Part shown: positions 25,330 through 34,092 of the stretch, piece by piece
How positions within the stretch are numbered: position 1 is the first letter of the stretch
Layout of the letters: each line of letters begins with the position of its first letter
Source of the DNA: Streptomyces sp. DvalAA-43
GTDB lineage: Bacteria; Actinomycetota; Actinomycetes; Streptomycetales; Streptomycetaceae
Assembly (NCBI RefSeq): GCF_900091725.1
Contig: NZ_FMBW01000094.1
Span: forward strand, 62,001-126,000
Direction of reading: 5' to 3'
Length of the DNA stretch: 64,000 bases
Position numbers and translations under genes: made by a program
The notes under the pieces: generated by a model
Databases searched by the model: none
Seen by the model: only the letters and a program-made list of their open reading frames with translations
Told to the model about the DNA's origin: nothing

Positions 25330-26639
25330 TTGAGCTTCACCTCCGCACCGCGGAAGGCCGGACCGATGAGCACGCTGCTCCAGTCGGGCAGGGTCTGCGG
25401 CTGGACTTTCAGTGAGGGAGCGACCAGCTCGTTGACGAGTTGGCTCTCCTGCGGGGAGTTGGGCATGCCGAGGGCGGCGTCCTTGGCCGAGGGCGCAGTG
25501 CCGGACGGCTCACCGGTGTGTGCGGTGCCGGGCGCCGTGGCCGCCGTCGCCGTGCGGGCGTCCGCGGTCGGCACGGCCTTGCCCACGTACGGCACGGAGT
25601 AGCAGTGCGGTCCGCCGGTCGCCTGGTAGACCGGGGTGTCCTTGCCGGGCACGTACCTGCCCTTCGACTTCACGGGCTTGACGGTGACGTGGAGTCCGGG
25701 CCGGTCGGTGCCCTTGCCGAGCGCCTTGTCCATGGCCGGGACGAAGCCGGCCATGGTCCGCAGGGTGCAGGGGAATTCGTCCGAGTACTTCGCCAGCAGC
25801 TCCAGCGTCGGCCTGCCCGTGGCGGAGAGCCGGATCAGGTTGTCCTTGTTCTCCTGGAGGAACGAGGTGAGGTCCCGTGCGGAGGCGGTCGTGGAGCCGT
25901 AGAGCCCGGCCAGCTGCGCCTGCTGTTCGGCGATGGTGCCGCTGGTGGTGGTGAAGTCGGTGAGTGCGTCCAGGACGTCGGGGGCGGCGTCCCCGTACAC
26001 CTTGCTGACCTTGACCAGTTCCTTGATGTCGGCGTTGAGCGTGGGGAGTTGGGGGTTGAACTTCGCCAGGTGGGCGTCGAGCCGGACGAGGGTGTCGCCG
26101 AGCTTCTCGCCGCGTCCCTGGAGGGCCTGGGAGACCGCGCCCAGGGTGGCGGCGAGCTTCTCCGGTTTGACGGCGGTCAGCAGCGGCAGGACGTTGTCGA
26201 GGACCTCCTCCAGCTCGATGGCATTGCTGGAACGGTCCTGCGGGATGACGGAACCGGCCCGCAGCGGCTGCGTGGACGGCATCTCGGGCGGTACCAGTGC
26301 GACGAACCGTTCCCCGAAGAGCGTGGTGGGCAGCATCTGGGCGGTCACATCGGCCGGGATGCGGCCGAGCTTGCCGGGGTCGATGGCGAGGGTGAGCCGG
26401 GCCCCCTTCCCGTCGGCCGAGATGGCGCGGACCTGCCCGACGACGACACCGCGCAGTTTCACATCGGCGTTGTCGTGCATCTCGTTGCCGACGCTGGAGG
26501 TGAGCACGGTGACGGTGGCGTCGTCGGTGAAGTCCTTCCGGTACACCGAGACCGAGACCCATACGAGCACGGCCGGCACGAGGAGGAAGGCGACTCCGGC
26601 GAGTCTGCGGCGGACGGTCTGCGTCCGGTGGGCATTCAT
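25326..26639 (-). CDS. mceA: MCE-family protein, first of six (MceA-like)
   Basis: This 437-residue protein is the first Mce subunit after the permeases. The anchor is LAGVAFLLVPAVLVWVSVSVY. The MCE domain contains NEMHDNADVKLRGVVVGQV and FGERFVALVPPE. The helical region and the SDEFPCTLRTMAGFVPAMDK segment follow. The C-terminus is long, Ala/Thr-rich and probably extracellular. Its ATG overlaps the last base of the YrbE stop. Confidence 0.92.
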   Translation of the reverse strand: MNAHRTQTVRRRLAGVAFLLVPAVLVWVSVSVYRKDFTDDATVTVLTSSVGNEMHDNADVKLRGVVVGQVRAISADGKGARLTLAIDPGKLGRIPADVTAQMLPTTLFGERFVALVPPEMPSTQPLRAGSVIPQDRSSNAIELEEVLDNVLPLLTAVKPEKLAATLGAVSQALQGRGEKLGDTLVRLDAHLAKFNPQLPTLNADIKELVKVSKVYGDAAPDVLDALTDFTTTSGTIAEQQAQLAGLYGSTTASARDLTSFLQENKDNLIRLSATGRPTLELLAKYSDEFPCTLRTMAGFVPAMDKALGKGTDRPGLHVTVKPVKSKGRYVPGKDTPVYQATGGPHCYSVPYVGKAVPTADARTATAATAPGTAHTGEPSGTAPSAKDAALGMPNSPQESQLVNELVAPSLKVQPQTLPDWSSVLIGPAFRGAEVKLK

Positions 26640-27442
26640 CAGCCGGCCACCTTCACCGTCGTGGTAGCGCCCCAGATGGCGAGGGAGAGGAAGAAGTCGG
26701 TGACGCTGATGAGCACGATGGCGTTGCGCACCGACCGCCCGACCGCGACACCCACACCGGCGGGCCCGCCGGTGGCGTGGAAGCCGTAGTAGCAGTGGGC
26801 GAGGATCACCATCACGCTGAAGATCAGCACCTTGAGCACCGACAGCAGCACGTCGTCCGGGGAGAGGAAGAGATTGAAGTAGTGGTCGTAGGTGCCCGCG
26901 GACTGCCCGTTGAACAGGACCGTGATGTAGCGGGACGCGAGGTACGAGGAGAGCAGCCCGATCGCGTACAGCGGGATGATCGCGACGACCCCGGCGATGA
27001 TCCGGGTGGAGACGAGGTACGGCATGGACCGCACCCCCATCGCCTCCAGGGCGTCGACCTCCTCGTTGATCCGCATCGCTCCGAGCTGGGCGGTGAAGCC
27101 CGCGCCGACGGTGGCGGAGAGCGCGAGTCCGGCGACGAGCGGGGCGATCTCGCGGGTGTTGAAGTAGGCGGAGATGAAGCCGGTGAAGGCGGAGGTGCCG
27201 ATCTGGTTGAGGGCCGCGTACCCCTGGAGGCCGACGACGGTGCCGGTGAAGAGGGTCATCGCGACCATCACGCCGATGGTGCCGCCGATGACACCGAGTC
27301 CGCCGCTGCCGAAGGCCACTTCGGCCAGCAGCCGCTGGACCTCGCGCAGATAGCGGCGCAGGGTCCGTGGCACCCAGATCAGTGCGCGTACGTAGAAGGT
27401 GAGTTGTTCACCGGATCGGTCGAGCCAGCTGAGCATCGACAT
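26639..27442 (-). CDS. yrbEB: YrbE/MlaE-type ABC permease (second)
   Basis: This is a 267-residue permease with five or six membrane segments. The conserved MlaE core is easy to see: INEEVDALEAMGVRSMPYLVSTRIIAGVVAIIPLY, whose acidic coupling helix contacts the ATPase. It pairs with the upstream paralogue to form the membrane channel on which the Mce hexamer sits. Only 3 bp separate the two permease genes. Confidence 0.94.
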   Translation of the reverse strand: MSMLSWLDRSGEQLTFYVRALIWVPRTLRRYLREVQRLLAEVAFGSGGLGVIGGTIGVMVAMTLFTGTVVGLQGYAALNQIGTSAFTGFISAYFNTREIAPLVAGLALSATVGAGFTAQLGAMRINEEVDALEAMGVRSMPYLVSTRIIAGVVAIIPLYAIGLLSSYLASRYITVLFNGQSAGTYDHYFNLFLSPDDVLLSVLKVLIFSVMVILAHCYYGFHATGGPAGVGVAVGRSVRNAIVLISVTDFFLSLAIWGATTTVKVAG

Positions 27443-27445
27443 CGG

Positions 27446-28297
27446 TCAGCTCCCCTTCGCGGGGACGATCTGGAGGTAGATCGCCGTGAGGACCGTGTTC
27501 ACGAAGAACAGCAGCATGAAGGTGATGACGACGGACTGGTTCACGGCGTCGCCGACACCCTTGGGGCCGCCGCGCGGGTTGAGCCCGCGGTAGGCGGCGA
27601 CGATGCCCGCGATGAAGCCGAAGATCAGCGCCTTGACCTCGCTGATGTAGAGGTCGGGGAGCTGGGCGAGGGCGGAGAAGCTGGCCAGGTAGGCGCCGGG
27701 GGTGCCGTGCTGGAGGATCACGTTGAAGAAGTAGCCGCCGAGCGTGCCGACGACGGAGACCAGGCCGTTCAGCAGGACGGCGACCAGCATGGTGGCGAGG
27801 ACCCGGGGGACGACGAGGCGCTGGATCGGCGAGACGCCCATGACCTCCATCGCGTCGAGCTCCTCACGGATCTTCCGCGAACCGAGGTCGGCGCAGATGG
27901 CCGAGCCCGCCGCACCGGAGATCAGCAGGGCCACGATGATCGGGCTGGCCTGCTGGATGACGGCGAGGACGCTGGCTCCGCCGGTGAACGACTGGGCCCC
28001 GAGCTGCTGGGTGAGCGAGCCGACCTGGAGGGCGATGACGGCGCCGAACGGGATCGAGACGAGGGCGGCGGGCAGGATGGTGACACTGGCGACGAACCAG
28101 AACTGCTCGATGAACTCCCGTACCTGGAAGGGGCGCCGGAAGACCTCCCGGCTCACGGTCGCGGCGAGGGAGAACAGCTTGCCGGTCTCGCGCAGCGGGG
28201 CGAGCAGCCGGTTGGGCGGCTTGTGCTCCGGCGCCCTGGGCGGCGTCGCGTCGGCCGGGGGCGGTTCGGGGGGCAGCACCGGCATGGGGGCCGTCAC
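27446..28297 (-). CDS. yrbEA: YrbE/MlaE-type ABC permease (first)
   Basis: This 283-residue permease has a Pro-rich cytoplasmic N-terminus. The conserved core is IREELDAMEVMGVSPIQRLVVPRVLATMLVAVLL, parallel to the second permease. The C-terminal VGDAVNQSVVITFMLLFFVNTV segment is typical of the family. The start overlaps the ATPase stop (ATGA). Together the two permeases and the Mkl ATPase form the ABC engine of the importer. Confidence 0.94.
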   Translation of the reverse strand: MTAPMPVLPPEPPPADATPPRAPEHKPPNRLLAPLRETGKLFSLAATVSREVFRRPFQVREFIEQFWFVASVTILPAALVSIPFGAVIALQVGSLTQQLGAQSFTGGASVLAVIQQASPIIVALLISGAAGSAICADLGSRKIREELDAMEVMGVSPIQRLVVPRVLATMLVAVLLNGLVSVVGTLGGYFFNVILQHGTPGAYLASFSALAQLPDLYISEVKALIFGFIAGIVAAYRGLNPRGGPKGVGDAVNQSVVITFMLLFFVNTVLTAIYLQIVPAKGS

Positions 28298-29289
28298 AGG
28301 TATTCACCGCCCGGGGCCGGGGTGTAGCTCTTCATGATGGCCGTGCGGGCGGCCTCGGGCAGCTGGCCCATCATCGACAGGACCCGTTCCCGGCGGCGCA
28401 GCGCGGCCTGCCGTACGGGCATGCCGGGCGAGGGCTCCAGCTGCGGGACGACGGTGCGCGGCCCGTTGGCGGAGCTGATGCCGACTCCGTAGCCGTTCAC
28501 CTCCTCGGCGGCGAGGGTGGCGGCGTCCTTCTCCTCGGCCATCCCGATGGGCCCCTCGCGGCGTCCGGCGAGGAACTGGGAGACGACCGGCATGTCGCTG
28601 GTGAGCAGCACCTCGCGCGGCCCGAAGGTGACGAGATTGCGGCAGAACAGCATCCCCATGTTGTCCGGGACGGTGGCCGCGATGTCGAGGTTGTGGGTGA
28701 CGATGAGCATCGTCGCGTCGATCTGTGCGTTGAGGTCGATGAGCAGCTGGGAGATGTAGGCGGTGCGCACCGGGTCGAGACCGGAGTCCGGTTCGTCGCA
28801 GAGGATGATCTGCGGATCCAGGACGAGGGCGCGGGCCAGGCCGGCCCGCTTGCGCATGCCGCCGGAGATCTCGCCGGGCAGTTTGTCCTCGGCGCCGAGG
28901 AGGCCGACGATGTCGATCCGCTCCATGACGATCCGGCGGATCTCCGACTCCTTCTTGCGGGTGTGTTCACGCAGAGGGAAGGCGATGTTGTCGAAGAGCG
29001 ACATCGATCCGAAGAGGGCGCCGTCCTGGAACATGAGCCCGAAGAGCTTGCGGGTCTCCATGATCTCGCGTTCCGGGCTGTTCACCATGTCGACGCCGTT
29101 GATGAGGACGCGCCCGTGCTCGGGCTTCAGCAGACCGATGATGGATTTCAGGAAAACGGTCTTTCCCGTGCCGGAAGGCCCGAGCATCACGCTCACTTCA
29201 CCGGCGGGCAGAGTGAGGGTGACGTCCTGCCAGATGTTCTGCTTGCCGAAGGACTTCGTGAGGCCTTCGACAACTACTTCGATTCCCAT
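28294..29289 (-). CDS. mkl: Mce-system ABC ATPase (Mkl/MlaF-like)
   Basis: This 331-residue ABC ATPase has Walker A GPSGTGKTVFLKS near residue 37, signature EISGGMRKRAGLARAL, Walker B IILCDEPDSGLDP and the switch histidine in LIVTHNLDIA. A C-terminal extension of ~80 residues is usual for Mkl-type ATPases of mce operons. It is the first gene of the operon and has AAGGAGG 6 nt before the ATG. It would power lipid or sterol uptake by the Mce complex; the ligand cannot be deduced from sequence. Confidence 0.94.
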   Translation of the reverse strand: MGIEVVVEGLTKSFGKQNIWQDVTLTLPAGEVSVMLGPSGTGKTVFLKSIIGLLKPEHGRVLINGVDMVNSPEREIMETRKLFGLMFQDGALFGSMSLFDNIAFPLREHTRKKESEIRRIVMERIDIVGLLGAEDKLPGEISGGMRKRAGLARALVLDPQIILCDEPDSGLDPVRTAYISQLLIDLNAQIDATMLIVTHNLDIAATVPDNMGMLFCRNLVTFGPREVLLTSDMPVVSQFLAGRREGPIGMAEEKDAATLAAEEVNGYGVGISSANGPRTVVPQLEPSPGMPVRQAALRRRERVLSMMGQLPEAARTAIMKSYTPAPGGEYL

Positions 29290-29773
29290 CGGCCCTCCTT
29301 CGAAGTGGTGGTGAACGAAGTCATCTGTCAGCGCTCCGGCTCTGAGAAATCCAATGGCGGCTCGTCACACATGCACCAGGAGGCGCACGCTATGTCCGTC
29401 GAAACCGCCAGGACAAGCCGTTGAACAGCGGAAATCGACGAATCTGGGGCTCGGCGCGGATCACTTGTCACCGAGTGACAAAGCCGTGGGGCGGCTTTGT
29501 TGGAATCTGCGCAAGGTCCCTGGCGCGCGGAGCCGGTCCCCACGGCCGGCGAGGCCGGATCCGTCGGGGCTCCAGAGGTACCGAACGAACAGCCGCGGAT
29601 ACGTTTCGCCGCTGCTCAACCGGGACGCTACGACCCGGTAACCTGGCTTCGCAATACTGGTTCGGCAACTTTTTGCACGGCACTCGGCGGGCCTTTTTCT
29701 TTTTGTGAGCGAGTGAGTAATGCCTAGCGCGTACTTGTCGACAAGTGAGTCGTCCGGCTCACCGGTGCGAATG
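29290..29773. promoter_or_regulatory. mce operon upstream region with palindromes
   Basis: About 480 bp upstream of mkl contain no convincing gene. Visible elements are TTGTCAC-CGA-GTGACAA (29465-29481) and an overlapping hairpin ACAAAGCCG-TGGGG-CGGCTTTGT (29478-29500). A possible leftward promoter reads TTGCGA (29649-29654) - 18 bp - TAGCGT (29625-29630). The 14-bp palindrome ACTTGTCGACAAGT (29733-29746) lies upstream of it. Both palindromes contain the TTGTC/GACAA half-site, which suggests one regulator binding twice. A T-rich run at 29693-29704 is unusual for this GC-rich DNA. Confidence 0.45.
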
Positions 29774-29814
29774 CGCCCGCCCCGCCCGGCGGAATGCGCC
29801 GGGCGGGGCGGGCG
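29774..29814. terminator. very strong terminator hairpin
   Basis: A perfect 18-bp, almost pure G/C stem (29774-29791 with 29797-29814) has loop GAATG. It lies 47 bp beyond the stop of the secreted-protein gene at 29862 and should end that leftward transcript before the mce control region. Confidence 0.8.
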
Positions 29815-29861
29815 GCATCACTGATGTCCGTACTCCGGGGAAGGAGGTACGGAAGGAATGC

Positions 29862-30821
29862 CTACGGAGCCACTCCCGCGTGCCAGCTATCCGACAGCAG
29901 CCGCCCGGCGTTGGGCACCGCCGCGCTGGGGGAAGCCAGGCCCCCCGTGTACGTGGCGGCGTTGTTGAGCACCAGGTTGTTCTTTCCGGCCGCCGACGGG
30001 AGCGCCGTCTTCAGGTTGACCGCCCAGTTCAGCTCGCCGAGGGTCAGGGGTCCGCAGCCGCTCACCCCGGGGACGGCGAAGCCCGCGTCCCCCTGGTCGT
30101 TCCCGGTCAGCTCGATGCGGTTGAGCGCGCCACCGGTGTTGGGCGTGCCGTTGGCGTCGAAGCGCTTGCTGGCCACGGCCGGCTGGGTGAGGTTCTGCGG
30201 GCGCAGCACGATCGGGTCGGAGGTGGTTCCGATGTAGCACTTCGACCCCAGGAAGGGGTTCTCCAGATGGATGCGGACCGGGATGTCGACGATGATCTTC
30301 CCGCTCTGCATCCCGGCGGCCACGTCGAAGTTCCTGGGCGTGCCCGCCGACTGCACGGTGGCGACGACCCGGTTGAGACTGTTGTCCGTCAACTGCCGGC
30401 AGATGTCCGAGATCACCGGGATCCCGCTCGGGCACATGATGCCGAGCAGGCCGCCGGGAATCTCCGTCGGGGCTCCGATGATCGCCCCGCCCGCGGGCGG
30501 CACGATCCTGGACTCGCCCGTCGCCGTGTTCCGTACGACACCGAACTGGAGGTCGTTGGCACCGGTCGTCGCCAGGGTGTTGCCGAGCTTGATGGACCCG
30601 CTCTCGGAGTGCGAGGCCACACAGATCGGGATCTCCGTCTGGCCGTCCGCGGCCAGCATGGCGCCGTCGTCGACCGGACACCGGCTGAAGGGAGCCCAGT
30701 TGCCGTTCATCGCCTGGGCCGAGGCGGCGCTCGCCGGCGAGGTGCTCAGCGGAATGCCGACGGCCACCGCCATCAGCGCGCCGAGGAGGGCGGGTCTGAC
30801 ACTTTTCGGGGCAGCTCGCAT
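29862..30821 (-). CDS. secreted protein of unknown function
   Basis: This 319-residue protein has a signal peptide (basic start, PALLGALMAVAVGIPLSTSPASA) and no later membrane helix. The mature part has four to six Cys residues (FSRCPVDD, IPICVAS, GIMCPSG, ICRQLTD, SKCYIG, SGCGPLT), suggesting disulfides, and many Gly/Asn/Thr residues typical of beta-rich extracellular proteins. No known domain was recognised. It lies 62 bp downstream of a second secreted-protein gene and is followed by a strong terminator, so the two are probably co-transcribed. Confidence 0.8.
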   Translation of the reverse strand: MRAAPKSVRPALLGALMAVAVGIPLSTSPASAASAQAMNGNWAPFSRCPVDDGAMLAADGQTEIPICVASHSESGSIKLGNTLATTGANDLQFGVVRNTATGESRIVPPAGGAIIGAPTEIPGGLLGIMCPSGIPVISDICRQLTDNSLNRVVATVQSAGTPRNFDVAAGMQSGKIIVDIPVRIHLENPFLGSKCYIGTTSDPIVLRPQNLTQPAVASKRFDANGTPNTGGALNRIELTGNDQGDAGFAVPGVSGCGPLTLGELNWAVNLKTALPSAAGKNNLVLNNAATYTGGLASPSAAVPNAGRLLSDSWHAGVAP

Positions 30822-30883
30822 GGTTCGTCCAGCCTTTCTGGGGATCCGGGAAGTCCGGGAAGTCAGCGCTTGTGGAACAGCTC

Positions 30884-32350
30884 TCAGCGTTCGGGCTTGG
30901 GCTTCGGCGGCTCGGGACAGTTCGCCGGAACACCTTCGACGCACAGCGGGGACTGCATCATTTTCGTGTAGTTGCCTTTTCCGGAGACCGAGGCGGTGAA
31001 GAGGTTGTCCAGATCCTCCGTGACGCCGCATCCGGTGAACGGCGGCACATCCGCGTAGCCGGTCAGGGGCCCTCCGGTCTTCACGGTGTAGCCCTCGGGT
31101 CCACCCGCGCCGGACGCCCCCTTGCCGACGAGTTGCAGCGTCATCGAGTGGGCGCTGCGGCAGTCGGGGCCGACGTCCAGCGGCTCCCCGTTGACCTTCA
31201 CGTCGTAGAGACGCACATGCGCGGGGGCGATGGCGGTCGTCGTCTCCTTGTACTTCTTGGTGTCGGGGTCGGGGGCCGAGTCCCCCAGCGTTCCGATCTC
31301 GATCCTGCCGTCGAGGATCAGTTCCATCTTCGCCGTCGTCGGCATGAAGCCGAAGGTGAGGAAGGTGCCCTCGGCCGGCGGCATCTGGGGCCTGCCCCGG
31401 TAGTCGAGCGTGCCGTCGGTGGTCAGCCAGCTCTTCACGCCCGTCGGGCATTTGAGGAAGGAGACGGACGTGTTCAGGTTGAGGCGCAGATGTCCCGGGT
31501 CGTCGAACCTGATCGCCCCGGCCAGTTTGTTGACGTTGGAGTATCCCGCCATGTAGCCGTGTGCCGCCTTGGGCACCTGCACGATCGGACCGGTCATGAG
31601 CGTGCAGTCGGCGGGTGGTTGCACGCCCCCCGACGAAAGGGCCTGCGCCCGCTCGGCCTTCGCGCCGCCTGACCGGTCGGGGGTGGTGCCCCCGGACGGC
31701 TCGGGGGCGGTCCCGGACGGCGGCGGGGTTCCGGTCTCCGGGGGAACGGTGACCGTGGCCAGCTCCGCGCTCTGGTCCGGATCGACCGTGCAGGAGATGG
31801 CCAGCGGGGGCGGCGCGTCCCCGGCGCCCTCCGCGGCGCTCGGGGCCAGACCCACGTCCAGCCGCCCCAGGGCGAAGAGCACGTCGCCGCTCGATCTCGG
31901 CGTGATCGTCGGAACCTCGCCCGTCGCCCGGAGCGCGAGGTCGCCCGTGGCGGGGAGCGAGGTCTCCGGGATCTCCAGACCCTGCCAGGGCACGTCCGTC
32001 GACTCGCCCCGCTGCGAGACCTCGGTCAGCACCCGCGCGGACCCCGAGACGGCCGCCGGTTCGGTGCCCGGCGAGGCGGAGAGGGCGGAACGCGGAAGCT
32101 CGAAGGAGAGGGCCACGTCCCGGGGCTGGATCGCCGTCCCGACGCTCGTGGTCACCGGCAGCTCCGTCGCGATGTGCACCGCGACCGGCTGCGCGCCGGA
32201 GGGAAGGTCACAGGTGTAGGCGATGTCCGCCTCGGCGGTCCGGGTGTCGGCCGCGGCTCCCGTTCCCGGCATGAAGCCCGCCACGAGCGCCACCGCACCG
32301 ACCGCGGCGATGCGTGCGGTGCGCCGCGGATCCGTGGTCCTTGTTCTCAT
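30884..32350 (-). CDS. secreted DUF6801-type protein
   Basis: This 488-residue secreted protein has a signal peptide of ~35 residues. The mature N-terminal part (ADIAYTCDLPSGAQPVAVHI onward, to about residue 190) resembles the Streptomyces DUF6801 domain; that name is from memory and unverified. A Pro/Ser/Thr-rich linker around residues 205-235 separates it from a C-terminal beta-rich domain with paired cysteines (ADCTLMTGP, SFLKCPTG, FTGCGVTED, SPLCVEG). The role is unknown; cell-surface adhesion or structure is a guess based only on composition. It lies between two other secreted-protein genes. Confidence 0.75.
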   Translation of the reverse strand: MRTRTTDPRRTARIAAVGAVALVAGFMPGTGAAADTRTAEADIAYTCDLPSGAQPVAVHIATELPVTTSVGTAIQPRDVALSFELPRSALSASPGTEPAAVSGSARVLTEVSQRGESTDVPWQGLEIPETSLPATGDLALRATGEVPTITPRSSGDVLFALGRLDVGLAPSAAEGAGDAPPPLAISCTVDPDQSAELATVTVPPETGTPPPSGTAPEPSGGTTPDRSGGAKAERAQALSSGGVQPPADCTLMTGPIVQVPKAAHGYMAGYSNVNKLAGAIRFDDPGHLRLNLNTSVSFLKCPTGVKSWLTTDGTLDYRGRPQMPPAEGTFLTFGFMPTTAKMELILDGRIEIGTLGDSAPDPDTKKYKETTTAIAPAHVRLYDVKVNGEPLDVGPDCRSAHSMTLQLVGKGASGAGGPEGYTVKTGGPLTGYADVPPFTGCGVTEDLDNLFTASVSGKGNYTKMMQSPLCVEGVPANCPEPPKPKPER

Positions 32351-32482
32351 CTCGACATACCTGCCGTCGTCTCGGTGCTCGGCACTCGTGCGTGGGATGC
32401 GAAGGCGCCGGCCGACGGCGGGCCGCGAAGAGGAGGAGAACCTCCGCTCCGCGGCCCTTCCCTGCCACCGGCGCCGGTTCGG

Positions 32483-33133
32483 TTACGGCGAGGTGATGGT
32501 GAGCGGCGCGGCGACCTTGTACGTCGCCTTGAACGTGGCCGAGTCACCCGCGTTGAGCAGCCCCGCGCAGTTGTCGGCGCTGTCGACCTTCAGACCGGAG
32601 CCGGTGTTGATGTTGAGTTCGCCCGTGGAGTTGGTGTAGGTCACGTTGCTCACGTTTCCGGAGATCACGGCCTTGCAGGTGCCCAGGATGGTGTCACCGG
32701 TCAGGTTGACCTTGACCCCGGACAGGGTGCCCGAGGTGACGCCCCCGCTGTAGGTGTTCGCGTTGATGCTGATGACGGCACCGGGTGCGAGTACGGCCGT
32801 GAAGTTCGAGCCGAGCGGTCCCGGGCACGGGCTGGCCGTGGATCCCCAGGCGGCGGCGGTGATCTTCGCGAGGCCGGCGCCGGAGGTGTACGTACCGCTC
32901 GGAGCGGTACCGCTGGCGGTGCCGGTCGAGCAGTCCACCTGCTGGCTGGTGTTGGTGTCGACCAGGGTCGCCACCGTGCCGGACTTGAGCGCGGCCGTGA
33001 AGGTGCCGTTCGCGTTGGGGTTGACCACGGTCCACCCCGCGAGGGCGGTGGCCGAGGCCGACGTGGCGGCGAAGCCCAGTGCGGCCGCGGTGACGGTCGT
33101 GGCGAACAATGCTCGTCTGAGGGTGTTTCTCAC
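32483..33133 (-). CDS. secreted beta-rich protein of unknown function
   Basis: This is a 216-residue protein with a signal peptide (TLRRALFATTVTAAALGFAATSASA). The mature part is rich in Thr, Ser, Gly, Asn and Val with very few charges (NPNANGTFTAALKSGTVATL), as in secreted beta-sandwich proteins. Four Cys residues could form two disulfides. The GTG start has GGAGGT upstream. It is the first of three leftward secreted-protein genes; the gap to the next is 132 bp. No known family was recognised. Confidence 0.8.
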   Translation of the reverse strand: MRNTLRRALFATTVTAAALGFAATSASATALAGWTVVNPNANGTFTAALKSGTVATLVDTNTSQQVDCSTGTASGTAPSGTYTSGAGLAKITAAAWGSTASPCPGPLGSNFTAVLAPGAVISINANTYSGGVTSGTLSGVKVNLTGDTILGTCKAVISGNVSNVTYTNSTGELNINTGSGLKVDSADNCAGLLNAGDSATFKATYKVAAPLTITSP

Positions 33134-34092
33134 GGAACATACCTCCGGGAAGTGGAGTTGGACGTACCCGATTACCTCGCACCACACCCCGGGAATGGGC
33201 GCGGCCCGAGGGCGGCTCACATCGTGGAACGCAGAAGTCGATGGACTCGACTGCGTGATCGAACTCCGTGCGGATCGAACGTTACGAGCCAGTAGCCCGG
33301 GGCGGCAATACCCGGCGCAGAAAATCCCCGGCCCTCTCGGCAAAAGCATTCCGCCTTAGCGAGAACTCAGCAGATCGCCGCAGTTTTCTATACGAAAGTG
33401 AGTAGTTACGGCCCTGCCATGCGCCCCGGCCCCCGCAGGACACTCACCCCGGGCGCAGTCACCGGCGACTGGGCTCCCCGCCGACCGGCGGCGTACCCGC
33501 CGGTAAGATCGTCGGACCTGCGGCCGAATGACGCCCCGGCGTACCGAACCCGCCGGACGGCCGGACCGCACGGAGCGCCCCGGATCCTGTTCCCGGAGCA
33601 CGGAACACACCCCGCCGGGGAGGGCGTCGATGAATTATCCATTCCGACCGACCGGTTCTTATATCGGTCCGTCAATCCCCGACCATTTCCCGTGCCGAAG
33701 AATATGTCCCCCTTCGGATAAAGCGGTGCCCGGGACGGAGGACGACCGCACCCCGGCACGACTGCGGCGCTCCGGAAGAATGCACACCACCCGCGCGAAT
33801 CCACATCAATCACCCGGCAGGAATTCGTTACCCAAGGTTACTTTCTTGTCGCCGGAAGAGCAGATGTCCGAAAAACATTGTCCGGAAGTGAGCACTGGCG
33901 TCCCACCTGCGCCGAAGCACCACAACGGGGCCTCGATGTGTGCCCCTTGCACTTCGATCTTGTCCAAGCGGTGGGCACAACCGCTGACTTGGTCTATCTT
34001 CATCGCGAACTTGGTACGCACCTGTCGGTTCGTGGGAGCGCTTTCCCCACCGCCTGACCCCCCACCGGGCGCCGGAGAGCAAGGGGACAGTC
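33134..34092. other. long intergenic region between secreted-protein genes and pucR
   Basis: This 959-bp divergent gap is less GC-rich than its surroundings, especially at 33350-33410 and 33625-33720. Open frames here have poor codon bias and no recognisable product. One frame starting ATG 33630 after GGGGAGG reads on into the regulator gene and is probably spurious. The region must hold the promoters of both flanking genes, but no clear -35/-10 pair or long repeat was found. Confidence 0.5.

Noticed and set aside
29690..29710. T-rich run as a rho-independent terminator
   Set aside because: No stable stem precedes the T-run on the plus strand, and no rightward gene ends here.
33398..33721. 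107-codon plus-strand frame in the long gap
   Set aside because: No ribosome site, Arg/Pro-rich composition and no recognisable family; probably non-coding.
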